Below the pieces are notes generated by a model. It ran no database searches. It was not told the DNA's origin and worked only from the letters and a program-made list of their open reading frames with translations. Below, piece after piece: positions 1 through 12,700 of a stretch of DNA of 64,000 nucleotides; within the stretch, counting starts at the first letter, position 1; each line of letters begins with the position of its first letter. This DNA is from Lepturacanthus savala (lineage: Eukaryota; Chordata; Actinopteri; Scombriformes; Trichiuridae): positions 6,753,420-6,817,419 of the forward strand of contig CM060475.1 of NCBI GenBank assembly GCA_030544235.1, written 5' to 3'. Both the position numbers and the translations under genes were made by a program.

Positions 1-370
1 CCCCACACGCCCTCATACCATATCTGTTTACCGTGTACACAGCGGGACAAAAGGTGACAGTCGTCTGGGTGTGGCGGCCGTCAGACATCAAGCTGTGTCA
101 TTACGGCAGATCAGCCAAACACACACTCATAATTCACACAGGCCGTGTGAATTACGAGGACGACATACACGGCAACAGCAATTAGAGCTTGTCTCGTCAC
201 GTTCTCAGCTCAGACGGGTGGATGTTTAGAAAGTGCAGCAGCGGTCGTGGGAATTTCCCATCGTAAAGTTGTTTATAATAAGTATTTGTTGGTTTTTATG
301 TTATTTTAGGTGTTACTATAATAGTTAACTTCAACCAGAAATGGTAAATATTCACATTCGTTGCTCAGGT
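1..370. other. Upstream intergenic DNA, no gene seen
   Basis: No open frame or splice-consistent exon is visible. The stretch is of moderate complexity and less AT-rich than the repeats that follow, so it could hold a regulatory element. The only recognisable motif is a palindromic GGGAATTTCCC at 249-259. Confidence 0.5.
249..259. promoter_or_regulatory. Possible NF-kB site
   Basis: GGGAATTTCCC matches the NF-kB/Rel consensus GGGRNNYYCC on both strands. It sits 6 kb upstream of the atp1b1 start codon. Only the match is seen; function is a guess, because a single site of this kind is expected by chance in long sequence. Confidence 0.2.
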
Positions 371-1265
371 GGAGGTTTAGATTCTCGGGTTTCAAAAAGT
401 ATCACGATTTTTACTTACTATTAGCTTGAAAGTGAAGCTAATAGTGTTAAATTTAACACTCAAGAATGATTTTTTTAGGTAAAATCAACCTTAAACTCCC
501 AATATAGGAGTATGCCAAAAACGTTATCACTTTATATAGCTTTTATTTTGAAATTCTACATCAGTTTGCCCTATAATTTGATTTGAAAACTGTGCTCTTC
601 CTGTGGAAATAGAGAAATGTGTCTGAGTAATAATCTGAAATCTTTTGGGCCCACAGCTCATATATGACAATTCAGATGGCTTTTATTTTGAAGTTCAGTT
701 TGTAAGGAAAGTTATTTCCTTAAATACTATATAAGTATAAAAGTTAATGTAATAAAAAAATCTGTTGTCAGTCAAAATATGAGCTGAGATCACTTTTTTT
801 GCAAAGTTTTTATGTTGTATTGTCCCTTTAAAAGTATTTAAACGGTAGTGAGTGAGTGAAGCTAAAATCTACTAAATATAACACTTGAGAATGAATTTTT
901 AGGCAGAAATGACCTTTAACCTTTAACTTGCCGAAGAGTTATCACTTTATATACAGCCAATTCAGATGGATTTTATTTTGAAACAAAGTTAATAATAACT
1001 TGAAATCAGGAAAATTGCTGCACATATGACAATTAACATGGCTTTTATTTTGAAATTCGACACCAGATTGCACTGTATACTGAGTGAGTGAAGTTAAAAT
1101 CTATTAAATATATAACACTTAAGAATGAGAACAAGTAATTTTAGGCAGAATGAACCTTTAACACTCAAATATGAGCATGTCAAAAAGATCCCGCCTTTTA
1201 TGTGACAATTCACATGGCTTTTATTTTGAAATTCTACATCAGTTTGCCCTCAAATTGAAAGGAAT
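370..1265. repeat. Repeat family A, first cluster (several degenerate units)
   Basis: Units of roughly 200-300 bp recur here. They share landmarks in the same order: 'gtgagtgaagctaaaatcta', a 'tataacactt(a/g)agaatga' block, 'ttaggcagaa..acctttaac', a 'tatcactttata' block, and 'ggcttttattttgaaattct' followed by 'acatcagtttgccct'. The same family reappears in atp1b1 intron 3 (about 11230-12160). I cannot name it; it has no coding capacity. Confidence 0.7.
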
Positions 1266-1289
1266 TGAACATCCATTAATGTCAACGAG

Positions 1290-1565
1290 CATAGTACAAT
1301 GCAAATATATTCATCAAGCACATTTAATCATCGACTAATCATAACTATTGATTATTGAAATGATTAGTTGATTAAGATGATGATGATAAGATGAAGATTC
1401 AAGCAAAAATGTCCACAACTCAAAGATCATCAGTTTACTCTCATAGAAGACTAAAGAAACAAGCAGATAAACTGGACTTTTTATGTTAAAAATGACTTAA
1501 ATTGATTATTGAGCAGTAATTGTTGGTAACTAATCAATTAATCGACTAATCATTGCAGCTCTAAT
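1290..1565. repeat. Repeat family B copy (fish 'gattaatcgattaatc' interspersed repeat)
   Basis: The copy has two AT-rich ends built of 'attaatcgactaatca'-type sequence. Between them is an interior carrying 'ctcaaagatcatcagtttac' and 'agactaaagaaacaagcaga'. Other copies in this window share the same ends and interior, so this is an interspersed, probably non-autonomous DNA-transposon-like family. The closing phrase 'ttgcagctctaa' is typical of such elements in fish genomes. Confidence 0.65.
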
Positions 1566-1826
1566 AACAAGACAAATTCAGATTATCACCAGGTTTACCC
1601 TTCAAATCGAGCAAGTTTGGGATAAAGAGCTGATACTTGATAATAGTTGAGATGTGCAGATTTTCAGATCATTTTTATTGATTTATTATTGATTATTGGT
1701 ATTTTCTCCGTCTGGTTTCTCTTAATGATCTGTGAAAGACTCGTTGTAACTTACTCTTCATTGACTCCTCCTGTCCTTCACATGATATTTAAAGGTCAAA
1801 ACCCCCATGTGTGTAATCCTGGCCAA

Positions 1827-1827
<1 letters not shown>

Positions 1828-1876
<49 letters not shown>
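1828..1876. repeat. (CA)n microsatellite
   Basis: Pure CA repeat of about 24 units. It is followed 147 bp later by a pure TG array of similar length (2024-2074), so the two arrays are inverted relative to each other. Confidence 0.98.
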
Positions 1877-1878
<2 letters not shown>

Positions 1879-2021
1879 GTGTTTACATTCAAACAAACAG
1901 CTCAAGAAAGTTAGATGGCAGCACATTGCTGAGCGATTTCACACACGCATGCATGAACACACACATTACACACAGCTCACAGACAAGAATGTGAAGTCGG
2001 AGGATATGCACGTGGAGGCGT

Positions 2022-2023
<2 letters not shown>

Positions 2024-2074
<51 letters not shown>
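2024..2074. repeat. (GT)n microsatellite
   Basis: Pure GT array of about 25 units, the inverted partner of the CA array at 1828-1876. Confidence 0.98.
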
Positions 2075-2077
<3 letters not shown>

Positions 2078-2288
2078 CTTCTTCTACTACGCGGCATGAA
2101 TTAAAAGCCTTTTACTGGGAGCTCAGATATAAAATTGGGTCGTCATGTGGCCCTGCTGCTGGCAGCAGAAATGCCCTTGGAGGCGGCTTTAGGGAGGGTT
2201 AGAGGCTGCAGAAGGCAGGATATATATACTGGTTTCAACTATGTGTATACTTGGCAATGCTGTGTAACTAGAGCTTATTATCCCTGCA

Positions 2289-2314
2289 GTGTGTGTGTGT
2301 GTGTGTGTGTGTGT
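2289..2314. repeat. (GT)n microsatellite
   Basis: Thirteen GT units. A shorter GT run also lies near 2500-2513. Confidence 0.95.
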
Positions 2315-2599
2315 AGGTTCACGACATAACATGCAACACAACAGACCCACCAGGTCGCACTGGGAACAGATGGAAGTTAAAGGAGCTCCATATTCTGTTA
2401 GTGCAAAGGGATGAAGTGATTGCATTGTTTGTGCCGTAATAACTGTTTTACAGGAGCCAGGTTCATTCAGAATTGTAGGTTGGTGCACTGTAATCTGCTG
2501 TGTGTGTGTGTGTTTTGTTGTAATTGTTGGCATGCAGTGACTAAACCTGATCAGTCACGCTGATTATAAGTCTTAAGCTGCACATGAAGATCCATTAGA

Positions 2600-3375
2600 C
2601 CCGTGAAAGAGCCTGTGTTTTTGAAAATCTGACCTTTACAGCGTCTCTGCTGCTCCGTCCAAACCAAAAAAAGAGAAGGAAAGCTCCAACAGGTCAACTA
2701 AAATACACTAGGAAGTGACTCTGTGTTTGTATTCTAATTTGTTTCTTGAGACTTTTGGGCTGAAAAGTCATGGAAATGCCTCGAAATGACAATTTTATAG
2801 AGTCAGATCAGTCTCAAAAGATCCATACCATCCGTTAAAAAACAGGTAAAGAGTCAAATCAGTTTATTAGAAGACTAAAGAAAGCAGAAATGGATCAAAT
2901 TTGAGAAGCTGGGACCAGAGAATTTGGACATTTTCTTCTTAAAAATGACTCAAATCGATTATTGATCAATCAAAATTATTGGCGATTAATGTTATTTTGA
3001 AAATCTGAGATTTGCAGCAAAACCAAAAAAGAGAAAAAGATCTAACAGGTCAATTAAAATTCACTAAAAAATGAATCTGTCTTTGTAATCTAATTTGGTT
3101 TTTGATGAATCTGGACTGATAAGTCATGGAAAAGCCTTGAAATGACAAATTTATGGAGTCAGATCAGTCTCAAAATGAATGAACACGTGTCTGTGATTTA
3201 AAGCAGCTCTACTGCTCCATCAAAAGACAAAGATGAAAGATGTCGCCTAAAATACACTAAGAGTTCATCTGTGTTCATAAACTCATTTGCTTCTTGATAA
3301 ATCTGGACTGAAAAGTCATAAAAAAAGCCATAAAATGACAATTTTATGGAGTCAGATCAGTCTCAAAATGAAAAA
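2600..3375. repeat. Repeat family C, three local copies
   Basis: Three copies (about 2610-2820, 2995-3180 and 3195-3370) share 'gaaaatctgacctttacagc', a 'ccaaaaaaagagaa' block, 'aaaatacactaggaagtga', and an ending 'aaatgacaattttatagagt' then 'cagatcagtctcaaaa'. A fragment of repeat family B separates copies 1 and 2 (about 2850-2995). It has the look of a segmental local duplication of a short unit. Non-coding. Confidence 0.65.
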
Positions 3376-4515
3376 AACACGCGAAATCCACCATATCTGT
3401 ATATAATACCCATCCATCCATATATAATCCACACATATATTTATAGAGCCATAAATATTGATGATATTGGTAGTAAAAGTAGTGATTTTTTAGTTTTTTA
3501 TAGTGTTTTTATGTCCAAATCTTATTATAGTGTGAAAATGCCAATAAAGGTTATATATTCTCTTCTATCAGGATTCATAATTAAATAATAATTATACAAA
3601 ACATATATATATAAATATGTGTTTCTGACACACACATATCAATAAATATGTCAACTTAAAAGTATTTGCTAATATTTCTACATTTATATAAAACCTGTGA
3701 CGACTCGCCTTCAAAATAAGACACTTATTTTGAAAAATGAGACACTTATTTTGAAGCCTGTTGTCTTCAGCTGTCAATTGAAGGAAAATTAAACTAAATA
3801 AACAGACATTTTTTTAATAAATGTGGATTTTTATGCAGCAATGATTATTTTCCTTCATTTTTAAAGACTAGTCGTTTCTATTTGATGTTTCTATATAAAT
3901 AAATGTCCTGAAATAGGTTTAAATCCTTGTGTGTGGGTTCAGTCATGATGAGACTGATCCTCTGTGTCCTGTGAATTCCAGAGATGGATGAATGTCCTGG
4001 AATAACTCATGTGCTTAATTCATTCATTATTCATGACGAGGATGTTGGATCCCTGGAATAATCACGAAGTCACGGCTGCTGTCGACGGATCAGGGATGAG
4101 AATAGGAGGCAGAAAACTTTATTTATTCATTTTACCTATTAATTATAACTTGTATTTAGTTATAAATATAAAATAAAACTAGTTTGTTATAGAGGAGAAA
4201 ATGCAGGTGAAGAAAGTAAGGTAAAGAAATAAATAGTTTGTGTGAGGTAGAGAAAATAATGAATTAAATTAATAAAAAATAAAATAATAATTATAAATTT
4301 AGTAGTTTCAAAAAAGCTAAAGATCATCAGTTCACTTTTGCTTTTTCATGACTTTTCATCTCCTATTAATTGAAATTATGAGATAAAAAGACAATAACTT
4401 GTAGTTTTCTAGTTTTTTTCTTCTTTAAACAAAGTTAAATTGATCCAAATTATTGAAATATGCAAAATTATAAAGAATTCTACTCAATAACAAGATATTT
4501 ACACTGGTTTTAATC
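3375..4515. other. AT-rich intergenic DNA, no gene seen
   Basis: Strongly AT-rich sequence with short ATA runs and 'ttattttgaa' motifs. Short open frames here have no recognisable domain and atypical composition. The part near 3930-4110 is more complex but has no exon structure that I can support. Confidence 0.5.
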
Positions 4516-4800
4516 CAAAAGATCATCAGTTTACTGATATAGAAGAATAAAGAAACCAGAAAATAATCAGAGAAGAGAAGCTGGAACCAGAGAATTTCCT
4601 AAAAAATGAATTAAATTCATCAAGTCGGTGATTAATCAACTGATCGTTGCAGCTTTAATTAAAAGTTCTTCACTTCATTTCTTTATTTGGACACTAAAGC
4701 TGCAACGATTCACATTAATCACCAACTATTTTGATCATTAATTAATGGATTTGAATCATTTTAAAGAAGAAAATGTCCAAATTCTCCATCTTCTTAATGT
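4515..4800. repeat. Repeat family B, two fragments
   Basis: About 4515-4660 carries the interior phrases 'agatcatcagtttactgata' and 'agagaagctggaaccagaga'. About 4690-4800 carries the end phrase 'gctgcaacgattcacattaa' and 'tcaccaactattttgatcat' in the opposite orientation. A V-SINE follows directly. Confidence 0.6.
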
Positions 4801-5143
4801 CTCATCTTCTATACCTGCTTATTCCTCATTAGGGTCACATGGTCTGCTGGAGCCAATCCCAGCGTGTTACAGTGAGAGGCAGGGATACACCCCAGATGGT
4901 CGCCAGCCAATCATGGGGCACACACACCATTCACTCACACACTCACACCTACAGGCAATTTAGAGTCTCCAATTAACCTCAGCATGTGTTTGGACTGTGG
5001 GAGGAAGCCGGAGTACCCGGTGAAAACCCACACAGACACGGGGAGAACATGCAAACTCCACACAGAAAGGTCCCAGACCCAGGACCAAGGAGGTCTTGAA
5101 CCTGTGACCTTGTTACAGCCTCACCCGCCCATCAGCCACCTTC
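4795..5143 (-). mobile_element. V-SINE-type SINE, reverse orientation
   Basis: Read on the - strand, the element starts with a tRNA-like head; a pol III B-box-like GGTTCAAGACC lies at about 5094-5104. Next comes the conserved central core (tgtgtggagtttgcatgttc followed by the ccgtgtc..gtgggtttt block and cactgtccaaacacatgc-like sequence). It ends in an L2-type tail (gactggcgaccat..gggtgtatccctgcctct..gctggga..ggctccagc..gaggaataagcaggtataga). This order matches the vertebrate V-SINE superfamily, which includes zebrafish DANA. The exact family is not assigned. Confidence 0.8.
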
Positions 5144-5269
5144 CTAATGTAATAGTAGGAAATGAAACGGTTGCAGCTCTACATATAAAACTCAGTCTGA
5201 TGAGTTCAAGAACTTTATTTGTCCTCAGGATTGTTATACATGGGATAGGAGATAAGTTCTGCTTGTTCA

Positions 5270-5745
5270 CAATTTAGTCGATTAATCGATTAATCACCAA
5301 CTATTTTGATAATCAATTAATGGATTTGAGTCATTTTTAATAAGAATAATCCGATTTGAGTCACTGGAACCAGTTTTTAAATATTACTACAACCCATATT
5401 TTTGTCATATTTGACCAAAATCAAGGGAAAAAACTTGGATTAATCGATTAGTTTCCAACTATCACATTAATCACCAACTATTCTGATAATCGATTAATGG
5501 ATTTGAGTCATTTTAATTCGAAAATGTCCAAATTCTCTGGTTCCAGCTTCTCTTCTCTGCTTATTCTCTGGTTTCTTTAGTCTCTATAATAATAAACTGA
5601 TGATCTTTGGGTTAAATCTTCAGCTTTGAGAAACACTGATCCACATTTTAAACCATTTAATGAACCAACAACAACTAATCAATGAAGCTTTTCAACAACC
5701 AATCGATTAATCAACTATCAACTGTTAGTTGCAGTTCTACAGTTG
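5270..5745. repeat. Repeat family B, nearly complete or nested copy
   Basis: Several 'gattaatcgattaatcacca' ends flank interior sequence with 'aaaatgtccaaattctctgg' and 'ttccagcttctcttctctgc', ending in 'ttagttgcagttctac'. More than two end motifs are present, so either two copies are nested or one has a duplicated end. Confidence 0.65.
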
Positions 5746-5929
5746 ATCTGCCAATATGTTTGATGTATTTGTATGGTATCTAGAGGGATAGATAATTAAC
5801 TATTGACCAGTGACAGGTGATCCAGCTACAACTCTACCTGATTGATTGATTGATCGGTTTGTTCTCTACTCCAGCACCTTGCTGAGACACTTCACGCATT
5901 TAATCCCGCACAGCCTCCGCAGAGCCTCA

Positions 5930-6284
5930 GGTACACATATATAATATGTATTTATATATAGATATATATGTACGACGGGCACGGGTCTCTATAGGCAGCC
6001 CCCATCCGTCTTTGTGACGTCAGAGCGACGCACGGCCCGTGCGGCGGTGTAATTGGCCCGCGGCGCCCCGCCCCCCCGCTCCGGTAGGTAACCTGCGGAG
6101 AGTTTCGGGCGGAGTCGGGGAGGATCGGTTCAGTTTATATCGGGCTGGCTCGTGCGGACGCAGCTGGTGTCCTCAGACGCGGCTTCACGGTTCTCGGTCA
6201 CCCGGCACGCGCGCGCGCAGCGAAGCCTCCTTTTTTTTAATTTACCTGTGAACGGGAGACGCCGTTAACCGGGAATACGTCACG
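5930..6284 (+). promoter_or_regulatory. atp1b1: atp1b1 promoter and 5'UTR region
   Basis: A sharp rise in GC and CpG occurs just upstream of the atp1b1 ATG. Visible elements are a perfect CRE TGACGTCA (6015-6022), a GC-box-like run (ccccgccccccc near 6065), and a TATA-like tttatat (6134-6140) about 145 bp before the ATG. A TA-rich run (5935-5975) precedes them. The transcription start is not determined, but probably lies shortly after the TATA-like box. Confidence 0.6.
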
Positions 6285-6375
6285 ATGCCTTCCAACAAAG
6301 ACGACGGCGGCTGGAAGAAGATGGTGTGGGACTCGGATAAAGGGGAACTGCTGGGCCGCACGGGGGGCAGCTGGT
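6285..6375 (+). CDS. atp1b1: atp1b1 coding exon 1
   Basis: Codes for the cytosolic N-terminus, MPSNKDDGG through GRTGGSW plus the first base of F31. The ATG is the first in frame after the promoter. The donor is the consensus gtgagt; using it, rather than the overlapping gt two bases earlier, restores the Phe found at this position in the family. Confidence 0.93.
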
Positions 6376-9300
6376 GTGAGTATGAGCGACCCGCCGCGCG
6401 CGTGCGGCTCCCACCTGTTTGATCTCACCGCTGCGGCACGAGCTGCATCTCATACACAAAAAAACCATCAGTTTGTCAGTTTATTTCATTGATTCATCAC
6501 TTTGGCGGAAAAAACCCCTCACGTGCCGGTTCCGGTTCTTTTTGCGCATTCAGGGCACACGGACGCTGCGGTGCCGCCGCGTGCGTAATGATTGGAAGCT
6601 CGAGCTCGCGTCGTTGGAAAGACGTCAGGTTATCTTTTATTTAATTATATATTTTTTTTATTTTTAAAAAAGCGGGAATTCAAAGGGTTAAAAATGCATC
6701 ATAGTCCAAGGTGAGTCAAGGTGATCCGGGCCCGGATCGGGAAGCGCGCGGATGACTATCGATCCGTGTCGGTTTCCTGTGATCAGATGTCACCGCGCGC
6801 GCGAGCGAGCCCGAGAACAATACGACTGATTAACTTGTTCGACCTTTCTTCTCCTGTTTCCGCCGCGGCGTCAGTGCGCATGTCCTTGTGGCTCCGCTCA
6901 ATGTCACACGGAACACCCGAGTCCACATTCCGAAGCGGGTCCGTGAACCCGCCGGTGCCGGTGCTGCTGGTGCGGGAGGATCCCGCAGGATCCCGCAGGA
7001 TGGAGGCTGAGGTCCCGCAGCAGCAGCAGCAGCAGCAGCAGCTCGGAGGAGTTTGTCCTTCTGAGGTCAAATGAGGAGAAAAAACCGCTGATGCGTTTGC
7101 GCCATGCGCAGAACACTGATGATCCATTAAAACACAGGTTTTACAATTATCCATCAGTTTTTGTGTGAATCTGCTGCGTAATTTGAACATTTCCGCCACT
7201 TTTCCGCGTCTGAGACGTGTCCGTGTTCATTCTTCACCGTCGTGACCTTTTGACTTTGGCTGATGCAGCAAAAAAGAAGCAGAGTCGCGTTTTATGTCCT
7301 GGTTCTTTATCTTTTCTTATTGTAAAGCAGCTTTTAATGCATTAAAATCGATTAATGATGAAAAAGTTACAGCTTATTTATCATGTTTTTTGTGAGTTAG
7401 AGAAAAATGTAATGAATAATAGTGATAATGGTAATAAAATTAGTGTTTTTTTTAATTTTATAGTGTTTTTCTGACTTTTAAGGAGCAGCCACCAAATGTC
7501 ATTATATGATTAATGACAATAAAAGCTTTATATTCTATCTAGATTCATATTTAAATTATAAATGTACAAAATAACTCGGATTGATCCATTTTTATGTTAA
7601 ACGTGTTTAAAACTATTCAGCATTTTTTTTTATATACAAACTGTGAAGAGACTTTGATCTGATATCGATCAGCATAGATTTTATTGTGAAGGACACTTGC
7701 ACAAATGAGGAGTTTGTCCTTGGTTTCAGGTGCAGCACAGACATTAGAATAAAGTGGAATAAAATTGACAATTAAAGTGGAAACATGGATCTGAAGGCAG
7801 TTGAGAAGTTATAATAAAGGAATATTGGTAATGAGTTTTATTTATAAGTGAATTTCAAAGACACTTATACCAGGAAAAAAAGCATAATAATGCAAAAAAT
7901 ACAACAATAAATGTCAGGTTTAGCTTTAAAATGCTGATTTATGATGGTTATGTAACATTTCATGAGTGTATAGTTGTGTAAAATCATGTTTTTGTGGCTT
8001 TTTATGAAGCCAGTTGAGGATAAATGAGTTTGTTTTAATGTAGACCAGCTAATTAATGCTAATGAAGGTGCTGAGCGGTGTCTCGGTGCTGTTGAAGGCC
8101 TCGGCTGCAGCAGATCTCACCTTGACTCTAATGATCGTTCCTTCTCTGCAGCAGCTCAGGACAATGACTTTTTTTTTTTCCCCGTATGTCGACTGCAGGA
8201 ATACGTGAGATGATTCATCCCCGTATTTCTCTGCATTCATCCCTCCTCCTCCTTCATGATGATTTGGCTTTAATTTTCACGTCTTGTCCTCAAAAACAAC
8301 ACTGAAACGCTCTCGAATCATCTGTTACCATGGCAACACACAGGTCATATATTATATAAAACATTGAGAGTAAATCTGGTGAGCGACATGATGGATTGTA
8401 TTCATCCAGCTGTGTAAAAACGTGTAAATTAGCAGAGTTTGGTCCAATCAAGACGCTGCCAGTGAAAGTCCAGCGTGTTTATGGACATTTTGATCAGTTT
8501 CTTCTGTTTTTTGTAACAGTAACTCATTGATCCACAAACAAATTCCGATCAGATTCTATTGTTCGTTTTTTATCTGCAACTTGATGGTTTTATTGTCTCT
8601 CTGACACCTGGTTAATTATAGCGAGTTTATTTTCACTGATTTGACTCCAGTCTTGACCTTTGACCTTTGACTCTGACCCTTCTTGTTTTGTTTTTTTTTA
8701 ATGTTTTTTTTTGTTTTTTCCCTCTTTTGCAGTTAAAATTCTGGGATTCTACATCATATTTTACGGATGTCTGGCTGGAATCTTCATCGGCACCATCCAG
8801 GCCATGTTACTCACCCTGAGCAACTACAAGCCCACCTGGCAGGACCGGGTCGCCCCGCCAGGTAACAACGGACCCTGGAACCACTAAAACTGGACCTTAG
8901 ATCCCTGGAAACCACTAAAACTAGACCACGGACCCTGAAAACCCACTAAAAATGATACCTTGGAACCCAAAACCCACTAAAACTAGACCATGGACCCCCG
9001 AAACCTACTTAAAATTTAGACCTCAGACCACTAAAACTAGACCATGGACCCCCAAATCTACTAATACTAGACCTCAGACTCCTGAAACCGACTAAAACTA
9101 GTGGGTTTTAGTGGGTTTCAGTAGTAGGTTACATGGACCCCAGTAACCTACGAATACTAGACCTCAGACTCCTGAAACCGACTAAAACTAGAACTCAGAC
9201 TGCTGAAACCTACATAGACTAGACCATGGACACCCAGGAACCTACTAAAACTAGACCATAGAGCATAAACCCATTAAAACTCGACTTCAGACCCTTAAAA

Positions 9301-9687
9301 CCCAATAAACTAGACCATGTGATTCCTGAAACCCACTAAAATTTAGAACTCAGACCCCATCTGAAAAATTTCTGCTATTAAATGTTTCAAAATAGAAAAT
9401 ACAGGAAACTTGTGGCCAAAAATATGGAGGATTGAAACTATGATCAAAATAAATGACTCACTACAGTAAATGCCCTTATTTATTTATTTAAGATCTGTCA
9501 ATGTTATAGAGCTGCAATGATTAATCATGTAGTTTCCAACGTTTACATTAATTTAACATTTAGACAAATTGATCCTGTAATTGATAGATCCTCAAATCTA
9601 ATTATTTTCTGGATTCTTTGGACAAAAAAGACATTTTTTCACATCAAATCCTCAGCATTTTCAGGAGCAAACAGCTGATGAGTAACA

Positions 9688-9746
<59 letters not shown>

Positions 9747-12700
9747 TGGTCTATAAATAGATGATGATAATCATCATTATAATGGATGTTGACATGAGTC
9801 ATGTTGTTTTCCATCATGATGCAGACGTGTTTAAATCACTGTGGTGAGGTGATTTATCATTAAATTCCTCATGTGGTGACGATGAGGCTGTTGTTGACCG
9901 TCATCGCCATGGTAACAAAGACAGGCTGTGATTTACAGGGATGGAGGGATTTCCCCCTCTGGTCTATATATATATTATATTATATTACTGCCTCTATCCC
10001 AGTGTTATTAAACTGATAAAATATCAATAAAACAGGCTAAAACAGGAAATTGATTAATGTACTAATTAGAAAATCCAGTGGCTGATACAACCTGTTAAAA
10101 AAAAAAAAATCTGCCTGTCACAGCAGGTAATTGGTTAATTGAAATAAAAGACTAGAATCTATTAATCAACTATCAAAATAGTTGGCAACTAATTGATTAA
10201 TCGTCCTTTTTTAAGGTAAAATATGAAAAAATATAAGAATAAAAAAACGTATTAATCTTATCAAGTTTAAATAGACCAAAAGAAAAAATAGAATTGGATA
10301 AAAAAAACTAAAATGAGATAAAACATGAAAAAAATGAGATAAAAGTGAGAATTATAAGAACTTAGAAGATTAAAAATGCGAAATATTGGCATAAAATGTA
10401 TTTTATTATGTTGAATCTTCATCTTTGGATCATTTTACAGCATTTTAATGAATCTATAGAATAATGAACCATCACAATAGTTCTTTGCAGCGTTTTAGAG
10501 TCTCGTGTCACCAGAGCAGCAGAAAAAGGTGAAATCTGAGTCAAATAATGTGACTGAAGCAGATTTTCATATAGAACTTTCTGTGCAGCTGATCTGTTTC
10601 ATCCGTTTGTTCAGATCTGATCCAAAATCAGCAAAACTCAGCAAAAGTCAAAACCTGCAGCAGGAAACATGATCTACATCCTGAAACTAAGACTGTATCT
10701 GATTCTGCAAAAAAACCCAACCTCTTTAACACTATTGAGTTGTTTTCTTGTTTTTAATCAATGAGAAGTGATGAAATAAGTCAGGAATCAGCTGGCGGCT
10801 CAGGATATGAATTAAATATGTGTAAATGAGACGGCCGGTTTAATGTGAAGGGTGTAGAACATGAGACTGTGTTAACCGATGCTCAGCAGCGTGTTGAGCT
10901 GCTGAATAATGAATCCTCGCGTCTCCTCTCCACTTTCTGCAGGACTGACACACACTCCCAGACCAGATAAAGGAGAAGTGTCCTTCAACCTCAACAACCT
11001 GGAGACCTTCCTGCCCTACACCAAGGCCCTGAGGGACTTCCTGGCCAAGTACGACGACGAGAACCAGCGAGACCAGATGAAGTACGAGGACTGTGGAGGT
11101 AAAACCGCTGCCAAACACCTGAAAAGGTCCTTTATTCAGGTAGAAGTAGAGATACGAGGGTTTAATGATGCCCCAAGCATCAATTTAAGGGTTTCACATA
11201 AATAAACGTGTAAAAGTTCTGCTTTCAAAAGTACTTCATCTGAAAAAAATATGTTCAAATATGAGCTGTGATGCTTTTATTTTGAAATTCACATTCAAGA
11301 ATGAGAAGCAGTGTTTAACTTCCAGCGTATGAGCTGTTATCACTTTCTGTTTCTGTGTTTCATGTTGCCTTATTCATTTAAAGGTGTTTTAACACAGAAA
11401 AGGGGTTTTATTTTGAAATTCTACATCAGTTTGCCTTGATATTAAACGGTATTATAAGGGAAATTATTTCCTTAAATGCTGAATGTATAAAAGTTAAAGG
11501 AATGAAAAAAAAAACAGCTGTGAGTGAAGCTAAATTGTATTTTATATAACAAGTGATTTTTAGGGCCTTAATAACCTTTAACTCCCAATATTCCCAAATC
11601 AGATGAATTTTATTTTGAAAGTCTACATCAGAAGAGTCTTTCTGAGGCCGACAGTGAAGCTGAAATCTATTAAATATAACACACACAACCTTTAACTTCC
11701 AGTGTATGAGCTGTCATCACTTTCTGAAATGTATAAATGTTTTATGTAGTATTGTCCCTTTAAAGGTATTTTAACACGGAAATGGGGTTTTATTTTGAAA
11801 TTCTACGTTCGCTTACCCTGAAATTATTCTGAGGTCGTCTGCTATAAAACTGATTTGAAGAAGTTCTGTGAAAACAAGAATTTTTAAATAATTATCTGAA
11901 CTATAAGGGCACACAGCTCAGATGACAAATTGGATGGATTTTATTTTGAAATTCTATCAGACATTTTTAATCTATTGAACTGAATTGGGGGGAAAAAGTC
12001 GTGCGGAAGAATGTAATTTATTTTTTTTTTTTTAGGCAGAAACAACCTTTAACCCTGAATATAAGCATGCCATATGGCTTTTATTTTGAAATTTTACAGC
12101 AAATTGCCCTGAAGTTTTTCTGAGGTGATCTATATCACACTGAATTGGAAAAAGAACTGTGGAAATGGAGAAATAAGGGTCAAATGCTTTTTTCTGGCAG
12201 AAAAAGTCACTTATTGACAGTTGTCATGACAACAAGCCAAAGGAAACCTAAAAGAAGATGAACCAGCATGTTTTTAAAAGTTAAGGAGCAGAAACTACAG
12301 AGTTTGAATGAATGAATTAAAGCTACCGACTTCCTGTGCAGAGGATCCGGCCGACTATAAGAACCGCGGCGACCTGGAGAGCGACGTGGGCATCAGGAAG
12401 GCCTGCCGCTTCCCCCGCAGCTTCCTGGGACCCTGCTCCGGCATCGAGGACCGAGAGTTCGGCTTCAAGGAGGGAAAACCCTGCATCCTCGTCAAGCTCA
12501 ACAGGATCGTCAACTTCCGCCCAAAGGTGATGAAGGATTAGAAATAAATAGTGAAGAAAAATGAATCAAAAGGACCACGTTGGAAGCTTTTCTCTGTGTC
12601 ATGTCATTATATTGATGTTGACTGGATTTTTAATATATTATTAATCAACTGTTGTTATAATCCTTCGATTTCAGTCGTTTTTTAAGAAGAAAATGTCCAA

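Noticed and set aside
6721..7199. Open frames over the CAG run in atp1b1 intron 1 (polyQ on +, polyC on -)
   Set aside because: The run lies between exon 1 and exon 2 with no splice-consistent link, and the sequence is GC-rich promoter-island DNA.
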